Source of the DNA: Nitrosomonas sp.
GTDB lineage: Bacteria; Pseudomonadota; Gammaproteobacteria; Burkholderiales; Nitrosomonadaceae
Direction of reading: 5' to 3'
Assembly (NCBI GenBank): GCA_021774055.1
Contig: JAJFJL010000211.1
Span: 1 to 33,586 of the forward strand
DNA length: 33,586 nucleotides
Shown here: piece by piece, positions 22,763-31,578 of the stretch
Position numbering within the stretch: position 1 is the stretch's first letter
How the letters are laid out: each line of letters opens with the position of its first letter
Program-made: the position numbers and the translations under genes
The notes under the pieces: generated by a model
What the model saw: the letters and a program-made list of their open reading frames with translations, nothing else
Databases searched by the model: none
What the model was told of the DNA's origin: nothing

Positions 22763-23926
22763 TTATTCCAGTTCGGCGAGCTTACGCTCATTATCAAGAT
22801 GAAAAGCACCTTCTATTACAATATCTTTTCCAGCGGAGAGCCCTTTTAGAACCGGACGTACATTACCGATGACATGATCTAATTCTACCGGTACACGTAA
22901 AAAACGATTGCTATCTTCAGCAATAAACACATAATCCTGATTATTCTCACGTACTACTGCTTCCTCAGGTACAACAAGTTGTTTATGCGGACTTTCAGTA
23001 ATATACATACTTGCTAGCATGGCAGGTTTAAGGAAGCGTGTTGGATTCTCCACCACAGTACGCACTGCCACTGTACGGGTTTGCGGGTCCACAATATCAG
23101 CGACAAAAATAATTCTTCCTTTTAAGATAACATTGTTTAACGATGGAATACGAACTTCCACATGCTGACCTTCCTTCACGTTACGTGCATTATGTTCTGG
23201 AACATCACCGACGGCCCATACAGTCGATAAATCTGCCACTTGGAACAAACTATCTGAAGGCTGCACTACTTGTCCTGGCAATACATTACGATCAATAACA
23301 GTACCGCCTTTAGCAACTGTAATTGCAACAGAGGGAAGTATTTTTCCACGTTTTTCTAAATTATTTACCGCAGACTCGGTAACTCCCAATAAGCGCAATT
23401 GATCTTTGGCAGCGCTTAATTCAGCCCTGGATACTTGTAATTTTGCTTCGCGTCGTTGTAATTCAGCTTTTCCAATAACATCAGCTTCTAACAACATTTT
23501 TGCCCGTTTAGCTTCACGGAAATGTAATTGCCTCAATGAATGAGCACGTAAATAATCTAATTGTGCTCTAGTTAATTCAGGGCTAGATATGCTCGCAAGC
23601 ATTTCCCCGCTATCAACTTCATCACCCAATTGCACATGGACATCAATAATACGCCCGGTAACGTTAGAGCCAACACGAATTAATTTCTGCTCATCAACTT
23701 TAATTTGACTTGGCACGTGAAGTTTATAAGCAAGCTCAGTAAATTCAAGCTTACCAACTTTAATCCGTTGCGCCATTTCTGGCGTAAGTATGATTCTATT
23801 TAAATCAACAGACGCTACGGCATCAGTTTGTTCTGAATGAGCAAGTTGCTCTTCACTACCACAGCCAACTAAAAATAAGAGGGTAAATGAGATAATACCA
23901 GTCGTAACAATAGCGTGAAATTTCAT
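22763..23926 (-). CDS. RND periplasmic adaptor lipoprotein, CusB/CzcB type
   Basis: This 387-residue membrane-fusion protein has a lipobox with acylated Cys22 (LLFLVGC), so it is an inner-membrane-anchored periplasmic lipoprotein. A barrel-sandwich half (VTGRIIDVHVQLGDEVDSGEML) is followed by a helical hairpin (about 120-190), the second lipoyl half (GGTVIDRNVLPGQVVQPSD) and beta-barrel parts (VAVRTVVENPTRFLKPAMLASM). It bridges the pump and the outer-membrane channel. The start overlaps the stop of the upstream channel gene by 4 bases. No extra His-rich metal-binding N-terminal region is seen. Confidence 0.93.
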   Translation of the reverse strand: MKFHAIVTTGIISFTLLFLVGCGSEEQLAHSEQTDAVASVDLNRIILTPEMAQRIKVGKLEFTELAYKLHVPSQIKVDEQKLIRVGSNVTGRIIDVHVQLGDEVDSGEMLASISSPELTRAQLDYLRAHSLRQLHFREAKRAKMLLEADVIGKAELQRREAKLQVSRAELSAAKDQLRLLGVTESAVNNLEKRGKILPSVAITVAKGGTVIDRNVLPGQVVQPSDSLFQVADLSTVWAVGDVPEHNARNVKEGQHVEVRIPSLNNVILKGRIIFVADIVDPQTRTVAVRTVVENPTRFLKPAMLASMYITESPHKQLVVPEEAVVRENNQDYVFIAEDSNRFLRVPVELDHVIGNVRPVLKGLSAGKDIVIEGAFHLDNERKLAELE

Positions 23927-25191
23927 TCGAAGATTTGCTCCTTGGGATAATGGGCACGCAGTCGATCAATTTCGGTAGCAGCAGATTGCAGTTCAAAACG
24001 TGCTTGTAATAGTTCCGCCAATACACTGCGTAATACACGCTGGGTATCCAGCACTTCAATAAAACCGCGTTCACCTAAGCGATAAGCTATTTGTGCAATG
24101 CTTAATGCTAACCGAGCCTCGGTTACAATACCACTTTCAAACATATCTACTCTACGTTTTGCAATCTGCTTAGCCTGCCATGCTGATTCAAGTTGTTGAC
24201 TAATTTCAAAACGACGATACTCCAATGTTTCGCGTATCCGTGCCGATTCAAAAATAGCTCCATCAATTTCGCCACGACGACGGTAGAAAATAGGGATTTT
24301 TACGCTTAACCCAGCAGTATTGGATGAGAATTGCTTATCTTGATAATTACTAAACAGGACATTAACAGAAGGAAGTACGGTTGCTCGTTCCTGATCAATT
24401 CGTAAACGAGCACGATCCTGCTCTGCTTCTAAACGAATCACATCTGGATTAATAACTGGAACTTCTTGCCGCAATGTCTCCAAGGATGGAAAAATCACAT
24501 CATCATCAAGCGAAGCATTGATCTCAAAATCAGATTGTAATGTCCCAGCTGTCAGTTGTATCAATGCAACTCGTGCTCGCTGTGCATTAAGTTCAGCAGC
24601 CTCTTTACGGCTAGCAGCACTTAATACTTCAGTATCAGCTCTAATTAGCTCAAAACGTGCGGTTTCACCAACTTCCACACTCACTTTAATCCGGCGATGT
24701 ATTTCTTTCATCAGATCATGGATACTGGTTTCCATCTCGGCTTGTTCTTGCCGTAGTAATAGCTCATACGCGCTTACACGCAACTGAGCGGCTAAATTAG
24801 CACGCACTTGTTCAAGATTTGCTTCGTTAATGTCAACATTTGCCTCTGCTGAGCCAATACGTGATGAACGTAAGAAAGGGTTTTCAATTGGTTGACTAAC
24901 GGTTACTTCTCGTTGAGTATTAGATGGTCCAGTCACAGATGATGGTAGCCGGTTACTCTGTGGTCCAGCCATTACCGTCACTTCAGGGTTAGGAAAAGCG
25001 CTAGCGCTAACAACATTTGCTTGCGCAATATCAACTTGTGATCTTGCTGCATGTACCAGGCCATTGGCTTGTAATCCAAGTTGCTGCAGTTCATCGATAG
25101 TAAGCTGATTAGGTTGTTTAGCTGCCGTAAATGTGGATAAAAACACAAGAGTCAGACTTAGTAATAGATACCAAAATAGGGAAGTTTGCAT
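23923..25191 (-). CDS. TolC-like outer membrane factor, CzcC/CusC type
   Basis: This 422-residue outer-membrane efflux protein has a Sec signal peptide ending near FTAA (residue 24), no lipobox Cys, and two OEP repeats with long helices (for example VRANLAAQLRVSAYELLLRQEQAEME and AYRLGERGFIEVLDTQRVL). NPEVTVMAGPQ and SVNVLFSNYQDKQFS fit barrel strands. It forms the trimeric exit duct of the metal exporter and is the first gene of the three-gene operon. AAAGG precedes the ATG. Confidence 0.92.
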   Translation of the reverse strand: MQTSLFWYLLLSLTLVFLSTFTAAKQPNQLTIDELQQLGLQANGLVHAARSQVDIAQANVVSASAFPNPEVTVMAGPQSNRLPSSVTGPSNTQREVTVSQPIENPFLRSSRIGSAEANVDINEANLEQVRANLAAQLRVSAYELLLRQEQAEMETSIHDLMKEIHRRIKVSVEVGETARFELIRADTEVLSAASRKEAAELNAQRARVALIQLTAGTLQSDFEINASLDDDVIFPSLETLRQEVPVINPDVIRLEAEQDRARLRIDQERATVLPSVNVLFSNYQDKQFSSNTAGLSVKIPIFYRRRGEIDGAIFESARIRETLEYRRFEISQQLESAWQAKQIAKRRVDMFESGIVTEARLALSIAQIAYRLGERGFIEVLDTQRVLRSVLAELLQARFELQSAATEIDRLRAHYPKEQIFE

Positions 25192-25250
25192 GCGACCTTT
25201 TTAGTTGTTACAAGAATTAATACTACGCTGATAGAAGAATATTGCTGCGT

Positions 25251-25278
25251 ATGATATACGATTATCAGATTTCATCAA
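25251..25278 (-). promoter_or_regulatory. Candidate promoter/operator of the metal efflux operon
   Basis: On the minus strand TTGATG (25273-25278) and TATCAT (25251-25256) are 16 bases apart. The -10 half overlaps an inverted repeat TGATA-N6-TATCA (25252-25267), a plausible regulator site. No metal-sensing regulator gene is adjacent. Confidence 0.4.
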
Positions 25279-25291
25279 TGTTCAAATAAAA

Positions 25292-25459
25292 CCTAGTTCC
25301 TTGCACGCTAAATAATCTGGAAAATATGGGGATGCAAAAATTATCGAGAACAAGGTGAAGAAGCGCAGGCATATGATCATACGTCAAGTTTATTCAACGC
25401 AGTTATCGGCAATTTTTACCACAGATTTTCCTGGTTATTTAGCGTGCAAGGTACTAGAC
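25292..25459. repeat. F4 palindromic repeat, copy 2
   Basis: Edges CTAGTTCCTTGCACGCTAAA and TTTAGCGTGCAAGGTACTAG pair. The reverse complement matches copy 1 at 15571-15742 almost throughout, including GAACAAGGTGAAGAAGC and GACGTATGATCATATG. The right CTAG is shared with the F1 copy that follows. Confidence 0.85.
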
Positions 25460-25617
25460 CCTGCAAGTGATCATACACATTTTGCACAACATATTATTGC
25501 TATATAGCAAACTTTATTCTTTAGGAATATCGACAAGCATTCTATGCAGAATAAAGTTTACTTTACGAAACAATTTGTTACGCGCTATATGTATGCTCGA
25601 TTGCAGGATCTAGGTAA
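25456..25617. repeat. F1 palindromic repeat, copy 5 (complete)
   Basis: Left edge CTAGACCCTGCAAGTGATCA and right edge GATTGCAGGATCTAGG pair, as do GCAAACTTTATTCT and AGAATAAAGTTTAC in the middle. It abuts the F4 copy. Confidence 0.85.
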
Positions 25618-25660
25618 ATAAGCAATTGATTTGGATGGCTAGCAATTGCCTAGGAATGAC

Positions 25661-26272
25661 TTAAAATAACCGAACTGAATTATATACAAAGTAATGTTGC
25701 AGGCCAATTTCTGTTAGATAAAATACATCTCCCACATAAAATCCTTTATCAGCAAAGGTTGTTGCATCTGGCCATAAGAATATATATAGGATTGCAAACT
25801 CAGCAACATCAATCCCACCTGAACAAGAAAATCTTTTTGCTGAGCCAGCATCTGCGAATTCAACTGTACTACCAGCAAGTACAACATAAAGTGTAGTTGC
25901 AACATTTCCAGCGCCTAAACCAAAACTTGCTCTAAATAGATCGTGTGTATTATTTACTTCAAGCCCGGGAAAGGTTCCTTCAAAAAGCGGCCCTAGTAAC
26001 CAACCAGTTAGTTCTCCACCAGCTAATCGTACATTGCTACTACAAATGCTTTCCCATTGAGCATCAATTTTTACGCCAGAATCAATAAAAGCCAAATCTG
26101 GGCTAGCAGAAAAAGGAGAGCTGTCAACGCTAGGAACAATAATTTGCAAATTACCAACACGTGGGAAAAAAGAGTTTTCTTCCATTTTTAATTGAAAAAT
26201 TGTCTCATCTGCACTGACATAACTTGAAAGCAAAAAACATATTAATACTAGTAATCTATGTATCTTTAACAT
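25661..26272 (-). CDS. Exported protein of unknown function
   Basis: I do not recognise this 203-residue protein. A Sec signal peptide ends near SYVSA (residue 21). The mature part is beta-rich with few charges and two Cys (in SICSSN and RFSCSG) that could form a disulfide; no lipobox or transmembrane helix is present after the signal. An ideal Shine-Dalgarno sequence, AGGAGGT, lies 6 bases before the ATG, so the gene is very likely translated. An F1 repeat copy directly precedes it. The setting gives no functional clue. Confidence 0.75.
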   Translation of the reverse strand: MLKIHRLLVLICFLLSSYVSADETIFQLKMEENSFFPRVGNLQIIVPSVDSSPFSASPDLAFIDSGVKIDAQWESICSSNVRLAGGELTGWLLGPLFEGTFPGLEVNNTHDLFRASFGLGAGNVATTLYVVLAGSTVEFADAGSAKRFSCSGGIDVAEFAILYIFLWPDATTFADKGFYVGDVFYLTEIGLQHYFVYNSVRLF

Positions 26273-26288
26273 AACTACCTCCTGTAAA

Positions 26289-26390
26289 ACCTAAATCCTG
26301 TAAGTGATCATACACATTTTGCACAACAGATCGCTTCATATAGCAAATTTCATTCTTTATGAATATCAATAAGTGTTTTATGCATAATAT
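26289..26390. repeat. F1 palindromic repeat, copy 6 (right end lost)
   Basis: CCTAAATCCTGTAAGTGATC, then CATACACATTTTGCACAACA and GCTTCATATAGCAAATTTCA, follow the F1 left arm closely. The right arm is missing. It lies between ptsI and the exported-protein gene. Confidence 0.7.
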
Positions 26391-26508
26391 TACTAAGGTT
26401 TTGCGTATTTTTGCACATGTTTTGTACAACTCCTTGTGATAGATCATAAACATGACCCCCGTGGATGTTATGCAGTTTGTTTCAAAAGTATAGTATAAAT
26501 TTAGCAAG

Positions 26509-28236
26509 TTACTTATTCAATTTCATCAATAATCCATAAATTTTTTCTGGGGTATCAGCTTTTATTATTTTATTAGTTAATGGAATAATATCCGGTAGGT
26601 GACTTTGTAATATCTGATGCTTAACGGTTAATAATTGCGCTGGATACATGGAAAACTGTTGCAATCCCATACCTAGCAATAAACGAGTAAATTGGATGTC
26701 CCCGGCCATTTCACCGCAAATTGATACTGGCATTTTAGCTCTATTTGCCGCCTGAATAATCCTGACTACTAACCACATTACCGCTGGGTGAAGTGGGTCA
26801 TAAAGATGTGCCACAGTATCATCAACACGATCAATTGCAAGTGTGTACTGAATAAGGTCATTGGTGCCGATAGATAAAAAATCTAGTTTACGTATAAACA
26901 TATCCACACATAATGCTGCAGCTGGAATTTCTACCATACCACCAACTAATATTTTTTCATTAAAGGCGACTTTTTCATCTCTTAGACTTTGTTTGGCATA
27001 CTCAATAAGATGTAATGTTTGATCAATTTCGGAGGCATTAGAAAGCATCGGTATTAAAATACGTATTTGACCAAAGTGTGACGCACGTAAAATGGCGCGT
27101 AATTGTGTATGAAAAAGTTGTGGTTCTGCTAAACATAAACGTATTGCACGTAATCCTAATGCCGGGTTATCAGAAATCTGTTTATGTCCTTTCAAACTTT
27201 TGTCAGCACCTAAATCAAAAGTACGAATAGTCACTGGTAAACCGCGCATGTTAACCGCTACTTCACGATACGCTTCAAATTGCTCATTCTCATCAGGTAA
27301 CACATCACGATTAAGGAATAAAAATTCACTTCTAAACAGACCAACGCCGGCGGCACCACTTTCCTTCACTTGCTCAACATCTTCTGGTAACTCAATATTG
27401 GCATATAACTCAATCGGAGTTTTATCAAGTGTCATTGTGGCAACACTTTTAATACGTTTTAATTTACGTTTTTCTAATTCTTGCTGAGTTTTACGTAAAC
27501 GATATTCAGATAAAACATATTTATCAGGGTTAACGATTACAACATTCTGACTACCATCAACAATTAAGTAATCATTCTCAAAAATCAAGTGACGTGCATG
27601 ATGTAAGGCAACAATAGAGGGAATATTAAGACTACGTGCAACAATAGCAGTATGTGAAGTTGAACTACCCGCGTCAGTAAGAAAAGCTGAAAATTGATGT
27701 TGCTTATATTGCATCACATCAGCCGGACTTAGATCTTGTGTCACTAAAATACGATCACCAGCATGTTTGACTGGTGGAGGTACATAGCCAGGGTGGCCTA
27801 ATAATGCTTTTAATACTCGCTCAACCACTTGAATTACATCTATTTTACGCTCACGCAAATAAGCGTCATCTATTTCTTCAAATTGCGCCAACAAAACATC
27901 CATTTGCTGCGTAATCGCCCATTCAGCATTACAGTATGATTGAGCAATACATTTATTGGCCGCATCAGACAACATTGGGTCATCCAGAATCATATGGTGC
28001 AAATCTAAGAATGCACTAAATTCGTCAATAGCTGGACCACTAGTAATCGAAGCCTGCAAAGTTTCTAGTTCCTTACGTACTGTCGAGAAGGCGCTGTTTA
28101 ATCTGGATATTTCCTGTTCAATCTGATCCTTTGGAATTAAATAATGAGCAACTTCTAATGCAGCCGGTGCAGCAAGATGTGCATGCCCAATAGCGATACC
28201 TTCAGAGACACCAATACCGTGCAAGATGAAGCTCAT
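26509..28236 (-). CDS. ptsI: PTS enzyme I (phosphoenolpyruvate-protein phosphotransferase)
   Basis: This 575-residue cytosolic protein starts the PTS phosphorelay by taking phosphate from PEP. The N-terminal part carries the phosphorylated His195 in SSTSHTAIVARS; the C-terminal PEP-binding barrel includes GLFRSEFLFLNRD, RTFDLGADK, IGTNDLIQY and the catalytic Cys in VSICGEMAGD. Length is standard. Its start overlaps the ptsH stop by 4 bases. No sugar permease (EIIB/EIIC) gene is present nearby. Confidence 0.97.
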   Translation of the reverse strand: MSFILHGIGVSEGIAIGHAHLAAPAALEVAHYLIPKDQIEQEISRLNSAFSTVRKELETLQASITSGPAIDEFSAFLDLHHMILDDPMLSDAANKCIAQSYCNAEWAITQQMDVLLAQFEEIDDAYLRERKIDVIQVVERVLKALLGHPGYVPPPVKHAGDRILVTQDLSPADVMQYKQHQFSAFLTDAGSSTSHTAIVARSLNIPSIVALHHARHLIFENDYLIVDGSQNVVIVNPDKYVLSEYRLRKTQQELEKRKLKRIKSVATMTLDKTPIELYANIELPEDVEQVKESGAAGVGLFRSEFLFLNRDVLPDENEQFEAYREVAVNMRGLPVTIRTFDLGADKSLKGHKQISDNPALGLRAIRLCLAEPQLFHTQLRAILRASHFGQIRILIPMLSNASEIDQTLHLIEYAKQSLRDEKVAFNEKILVGGMVEIPAAALCVDMFIRKLDFLSIGTNDLIQYTLAIDRVDDTVAHLYDPLHPAVMWLVVRIIQAANRAKMPVSICGEMAGDIQFTRLLLGMGLQQFSMYPAQLLTVKHQILQSHLPDIIPLTNKIIKADTPEKIYGLLMKLNK

Positions 28237-28502
28237 TCACCTTCCCCAAAATAATCTTCAACTAATGCCACCAATGCAGTCATGGTTTCAACTTCATCAT
28301 CACCAGTGGTTTCAATTTCAACACTGGATCCTTTACTAGCCGCCAACGTCATAACACCCATGATGCTCTTGGCATTAATTCTACGACCCTTACGGGTTAA
28401 CCATACTTCGCTACTAAATTGACTGGCTAACTTAGTAAATTTAGCTGATGCTCTGGCATGTAAACCAAGTTTATTGATAATAATAACTGTTTTATTTTGC
28501 AT
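28233..28502 (-). CDS. ptsH: Phosphocarrier protein HPr
   Basis: This 89-residue phosphocarrier has the active His15 in LGLHARASAKF and the regulatory Ser46 in NAKSIMGVMTLAAS. It passes phosphate from EI to EIIA. Ser46 and its surroundings are of the type recognised by HPr kinase/phosphorylase, which many betaproteobacteria carry; no hprK is in this window. It overlaps both neighbours (11 bases with the EIIA gene, 4 with ptsI), so the three genes form one unit. Confidence 0.96.
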   Translation of the reverse strand: MQNKTVIIINKLGLHARASAKFTKLASQFSSEVWLTRKGRRINAKSIMGVMTLAASKGSSVEIETTGDDEVETMTALVALVEDYFGEGE

Positions 28503-28896
28503 GGTTACAATCCGAATGAATAAGTGTTATTCCTTCTTTACCTCCAATGCAAGATTTCTCTATCACTAACGCTAGCGGCTGTGCACGGTAAGTGAGCGAG
28601 CGCACCAACATTGGTAAATTAACACCAGCTAAACCTGCTACTTTGCCAGGAATAATTAGCTGACAGGCAATGTTATAAGGTGTTGCACCTACCATGTCAC
28701 TGAATACTAAAACACCATCGCCAGAATCAAGTTGTTGTATTAAATTACGTGCATGAACAACAACTGCATCTGGATTGTCCTGAATAAAAACATTTAAACA
28801 TCTTAATCTTTGCTGTTCTTCACCCATAATATGGGTAGCGCAACGAATTAGACTTTCCCCCAAGTTCTCGTGGGTAATAATTAATATCCCAATCAT
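28492..28896 (-). CDS. PTS EIIA component, mannose/fructose-type domain
   Basis: This 134-residue cytosolic protein is a stand-alone EIIA-Man domain: MIGILIITHENLGESL with phosphorylatable His9, then DGVLVFSDMVGATPYNIACQL and VAGLAGVNLPMLVRSL. No EIIB or membrane component follows, so it probably acts as a regulatory acceptor of the relay rather than in sugar import. It is the first gene of the EIIA-ptsH-ptsI unit. No clear Shine-Dalgarno sequence is seen. Confidence 0.93.
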   Translation of the reverse strand: MIGILIITHENLGESLIRCATHIMGEEQQRLRCLNVFIQDNPDAVVVHARNLIQQLDSGDGVLVFSDMVGATPYNIACQLIIPGKVAGLAGVNLPMLVRSLTYRAQPLALVIEKSCIGGKEGITLIHSDCNHAK

Positions 28897-28971
28897 ATTT
28901 AATTTGTTATTTATTGTTAATAAGTAGTAGGTTCAATGAATTTTTACATGTTTTATATGTGGCTATAGGTA

Positions 28972-29757
28972 TTATTCCAAACACTCAACATTGTTCTTCA
29001 AGCACCGTCGTGCGTAATAAGCAAACCCAACCGAACTACGCAATGCACGTAGTATCCAATCATGCGCCTCGCGACCTAATTTAGGATCAATAGGTTTAAT
29101 CTTGCCAGCCGCCGCCGCTAACAAATGCATGCGTGCAGCCCGCTCAAATGCAATTGACAACATACAGGCTTCTTCAATACTACTACAAGCAACCAGCAGG
29201 CCATGATGTGCCAATAGTAGGGCACGTTTATCCCCAATGGCGGCGGCAATCATTTCACCTTCTTCATTGCCAACCGGTACACCAGGCCATGTTGATAGAA
29301 AAGCGACATCGTCGTAAAGTACACAATTATCCATATGGGAGATTTCTAACGGCACTTCTAGCATACTTAATGCCGCAGTATGTAGCGCATGAGTATGAAT
29401 AATACATTGCACATCTGGTCGTGCACGATATAACCAAGAATGAAAACGGTTAGCCGGATTGGCCATACCATCACCTTGCACTACTTCCAAATCTTCATTC
29501 ACTAATAATAGATTACTAACACAGGCCTCATTAAAACCAAAGCCTAAGCGCTGCGTTAAATAAGTACCAGGCTGTGCTGCACGTGCAGTAATTTGTCCGG
29601 CAAGCCCAGAATCATGACCATTCTCAAACAAAATACGACAAGTTAAGGCTAATTTCTGTGCCATTGTGTAACTGGCCCCTTGCAAATGATGATCCATCTG
29701 ATCAAAAGATTTTTTTATTAATTGGTCTTTATCTAGATTAAAAGTATCGTTACTCAT
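28972..29757 (-). CDS. Class II aldolase/adducin family protein
   Basis: A cytosolic protein of the fuculose-1-phosphate aldolase/adducin superfamily. The zinc site is present: HTHALH (the first two His) and the HHG motif in LLAHHGLLV; ITARAAQPGTYLTQRLGFGF forms the substrate loop. An in-frame TTG at 29775 would add 6 residues and overlap the upstream stop, but the ATG at 29757 has a GAAGAG site upstream and is preferred. Members without a strict aldolase glutamate are often decarboxylases or of unknown role, so the reaction is left open. It follows the glycosidase gene closely and may be cotranscribed with it. Confidence 0.87.
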   Translation of the reverse strand: MSNDTFNLDKDQLIKKSFDQMDHHLQGASYTMAQKLALTCRILFENGHDSGLAGQITARAAQPGTYLTQRLGFGFNEACVSNLLLVNEDLEVVQGDGMANPANRFHSWLYRARPDVQCIIHTHALHTAALSMLEVPLEISHMDNCVLYDDVAFLSTWPGVPVGNEEGEMIAAAIGDKRALLLAHHGLLVACSSIEEACMLSIAFERAARMHLLAAAAGKIKPIDPKLGREAHDWILRALRSSVGFAYYARRCLKNNVECLE

Positions 29758-29771
29758 ATTTTTATCACTCT

Positions 29772-30896
29772 TCAAATGTTATTACAGCTAAAACGAAAGG
29801 TATCATCTAGATCTAACGGTAAAACTAGACTACTAAACTGCATCAGTTGCGATTCCTTACATAACGTATCCCTGGCTATTTCATCATCAACAAGCAGCTG
29901 CTGATACTCTACATTAAGAACTGGCTTTCCTGCATCAATAAATGGCTTTAAAGTGTCACACTCATTAAATTCATAACATTGCTCATTAACATGAAAATCA
30001 AAGAAATTAACTAGCAATTGAATCTGATCTAAATCATTTTTCAAACCAACAGACAAACCTCTTTTATGCGCCTCATTGGCAATAAATTTATTAAAAGCTA
30101 ATTGGTCATTTGCTGTCAGATCAAAACCCGAATCATTTACATAAGCATCCATGTTATCTGGTTCCACACCATCACATCCTTTTAATACCGCCATATCAAG
30201 ACGGGATGTCATTATATTAGCAATATTTTCTGAACGGATATCTAACCATCGTTCATCTGGAAATCCATCTAAAGTATTACCTAATTCATTGGTATTAAAC
30301 TTATCAACATCAGCACGGAAGTTTTCATAAGAACCAGCAGAAAAATAACAGATCACTTTCTTTCCTGATATTTTAAGGTTATTGATTAGTGACCCAGGTG
30401 CATCAAACAAGTCAATATCAAAAAGACTAACCTGATAATCCTCGTTAACAACTCCGTTTAATTGCCATTGCCAAGATATTGATAGCTCAGGCTTATACCA
30501 ATCACCAGCAGTAACAGCTAGAACCTCAGAATCAAGATTAACGGTAGAAATAAAAAATAATTCAATATTAGAAAAATCACTGCTCCCTTCATTATTATTA
30601 GCAACAACAGTCACATAGAAAGCATCTCCATCCAGCAGCTCTGCTGAAAATAATAAGGTGTCTCCTAAATTAACGCTGGCAATAGTATCTACACCCAGAA
30701 AAGGGAAGGGCGCATAAAATAACTGATAATTTTGTGCATTTGCAACCGGCGACCATGCAATAGAAAGCAAGGTGTTATTTTTTAATACCGAAATAACTGG
30801 TGCACTTGGTTTTGCTGCACAAACTGAAGTTAAAGAAATAAACACTAAGATAGTAAATAAAATCAGCTGGAATATATTTAATTTAATATCACGCAT
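29772..30896 (-). CDS. Secreted GH114-like endo-alpha-1,4-polygalactosaminidase
   Basis: From the ATG at 30896 the protein has 374 residues. A signal peptide ends near TSVCAA (a TTG start at 30920 would place 8 residues ahead of it and is unlikely). Residues to about 115 form a fibronectin type III-like domain (PSAPVISVLKNNTLLSIAWSP...YQLFYAP), followed by a TIM-barrel GH114 domain: WQWQLNG, KVICYFSAGSYENFRAD, ERWLDIRSENI, GCDGVEPDNMDAY with acidic catalytic candidates, and VGLKNDLDQ. Related enzymes cut polygalactosamine-type polysaccharides such as Pel. No pel genes are near, so a role on the cell's own or a foreign exopolysaccharide is inference. The next gene is a class II aldolase. Confidence 0.83.
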   Translation of the reverse strand: MRDIKLNIFQLILFTILVFISLTSVCAAKPSAPVISVLKNNTLLSIAWSPVANAQNYQLFYAPFPFLGVDTIASVNLGDTLLFSAELLDGDAFYVTVVANNNEGSSDFSNIELFFISTVNLDSEVLAVTAGDWYKPELSISWQWQLNGVVNEDYQVSLFDIDLFDAPGSLINNLKISGKKVICYFSAGSYENFRADVDKFNTNELGNTLDGFPDERWLDIRSENIANIMTSRLDMAVLKGCDGVEPDNMDAYVNDSGFDLTANDQLAFNKFIANEAHKRGLSVGLKNDLDQIQLLVNFFDFHVNEQCYEFNECDTLKPFIDAGKPVLNVEYQQLLVDDEIARDTLCKESQLMQFSSLVLPLDLDDTFRFSCNNI

Positions 30897-30935
30897 ATTT
30901 AGCACACCGAAAATAAACAAGATTAATTTTTATCT

Positions 30936-31000
30936 GGATCCTGTAGGTCATCGTGTACCTAATGCACAATCACTTACATGATCTAGGAGCTTGTGTACAC
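30936..31000. repeat. Possible degenerate F1 end
   Basis: GGATCCTGTAGGTCATCGTG and CTTACATGATCTAGG resemble the two outer F1 arms with the middle removed. The match is weak. Confidence 0.35.
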
Positions 31001-31030
31001 TTCGCAATGAATAACCCAGCGCTATCCGAG

Positions 31031-31429
31031 ATACATCTTTACCAAAGTACTACTACGCAACCATTCCGATTCGAATTGGTGAAACGGAATCCATCAATTA
31101 CAGCTATGACACCATTGATGGCAATGGTGGCACAGTAGCCCAAACTGCAACAATAGAAATTAATGTCGTCAATGATACACCAGTGATTACGGCATCTGCA
31201 TCTAGCTGGATTAATCCAACTCTAGGGCTTGGTGAAGCCAGTATCAGTTTCAACGATGTTGACTTGGATGATATTCACCACATTTCCTCAGTTACGTCTT
31301 CCACAGGTGTACCTCAGGCGCAGGTGAGTGCTGATACCGCCGGCAGAAACACATTTTTTTGATGTTACGATTGCTAATCAGTTTGGTGATGAGATTACCG
31401 AGCAGTTTGAAATCACCTTCATCGGTTAA
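31031..31429 (+). pseudogene. Fragment of a large repetitive adhesin (VCBS/cadherin-like), frameshifted
   Basis: Reading from about 31031 gives YDTIDGNGGTVAQTATIEIN followed by VVNDTPVITA, the typical junction of a bacterial cadherin/VCBS repeat, then part of a next repeat ending in TFF-stop at 31360-31362. A one-base shift at a run of seven T (31354-31360) restores FDVTIANQFGDEITEQFEIT to a stop at 31427-31429. No start codon or upstream repeats exist, so this is the 3' remnant of a giant surface protein gene. Confidence 0.75.
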
Positions 31430-31493
31430 TTTCAAGAGGACTATCACCTTTGCATTGATATAAACTAAGGTGATTCAATAAGGTTCATCCAGT

Positions 31494-31527
31494 AAGAAGG
31501 CACTGAGTTTTTAGCGCCTTCTTTTTT
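31494..31527 (+). terminator. Rho-independent terminator after the adhesin fragment
   Basis: AAGAAGGC (31494-31501) pairs with GCCTTCTT (31516-31523) and is followed by T residues. A second hairpin, ATCACCTT/AAGGTGAT (31443-31474), lies just before it. Confidence 0.8.
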
Positions 31528-31578
31528 GAATCTTTTTAAGCGTTATCTGGCTCATCAAAAATTATTAAGAACAATTCG

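Noticed and set aside
26256-26507. 83-codon frame between ptsI and the exported-protein gene
   Set aside because: It reads through an F1 repeat copy and overlaps the strong ribosome binding site of the next gene.
29758-29775. TTG start for the class II aldolase
   Set aside because: No Shine-Dalgarno sequence precedes it, whereas the ATG at 29757 has one, although the 4-base overlap with the upstream stop keeps it possible.
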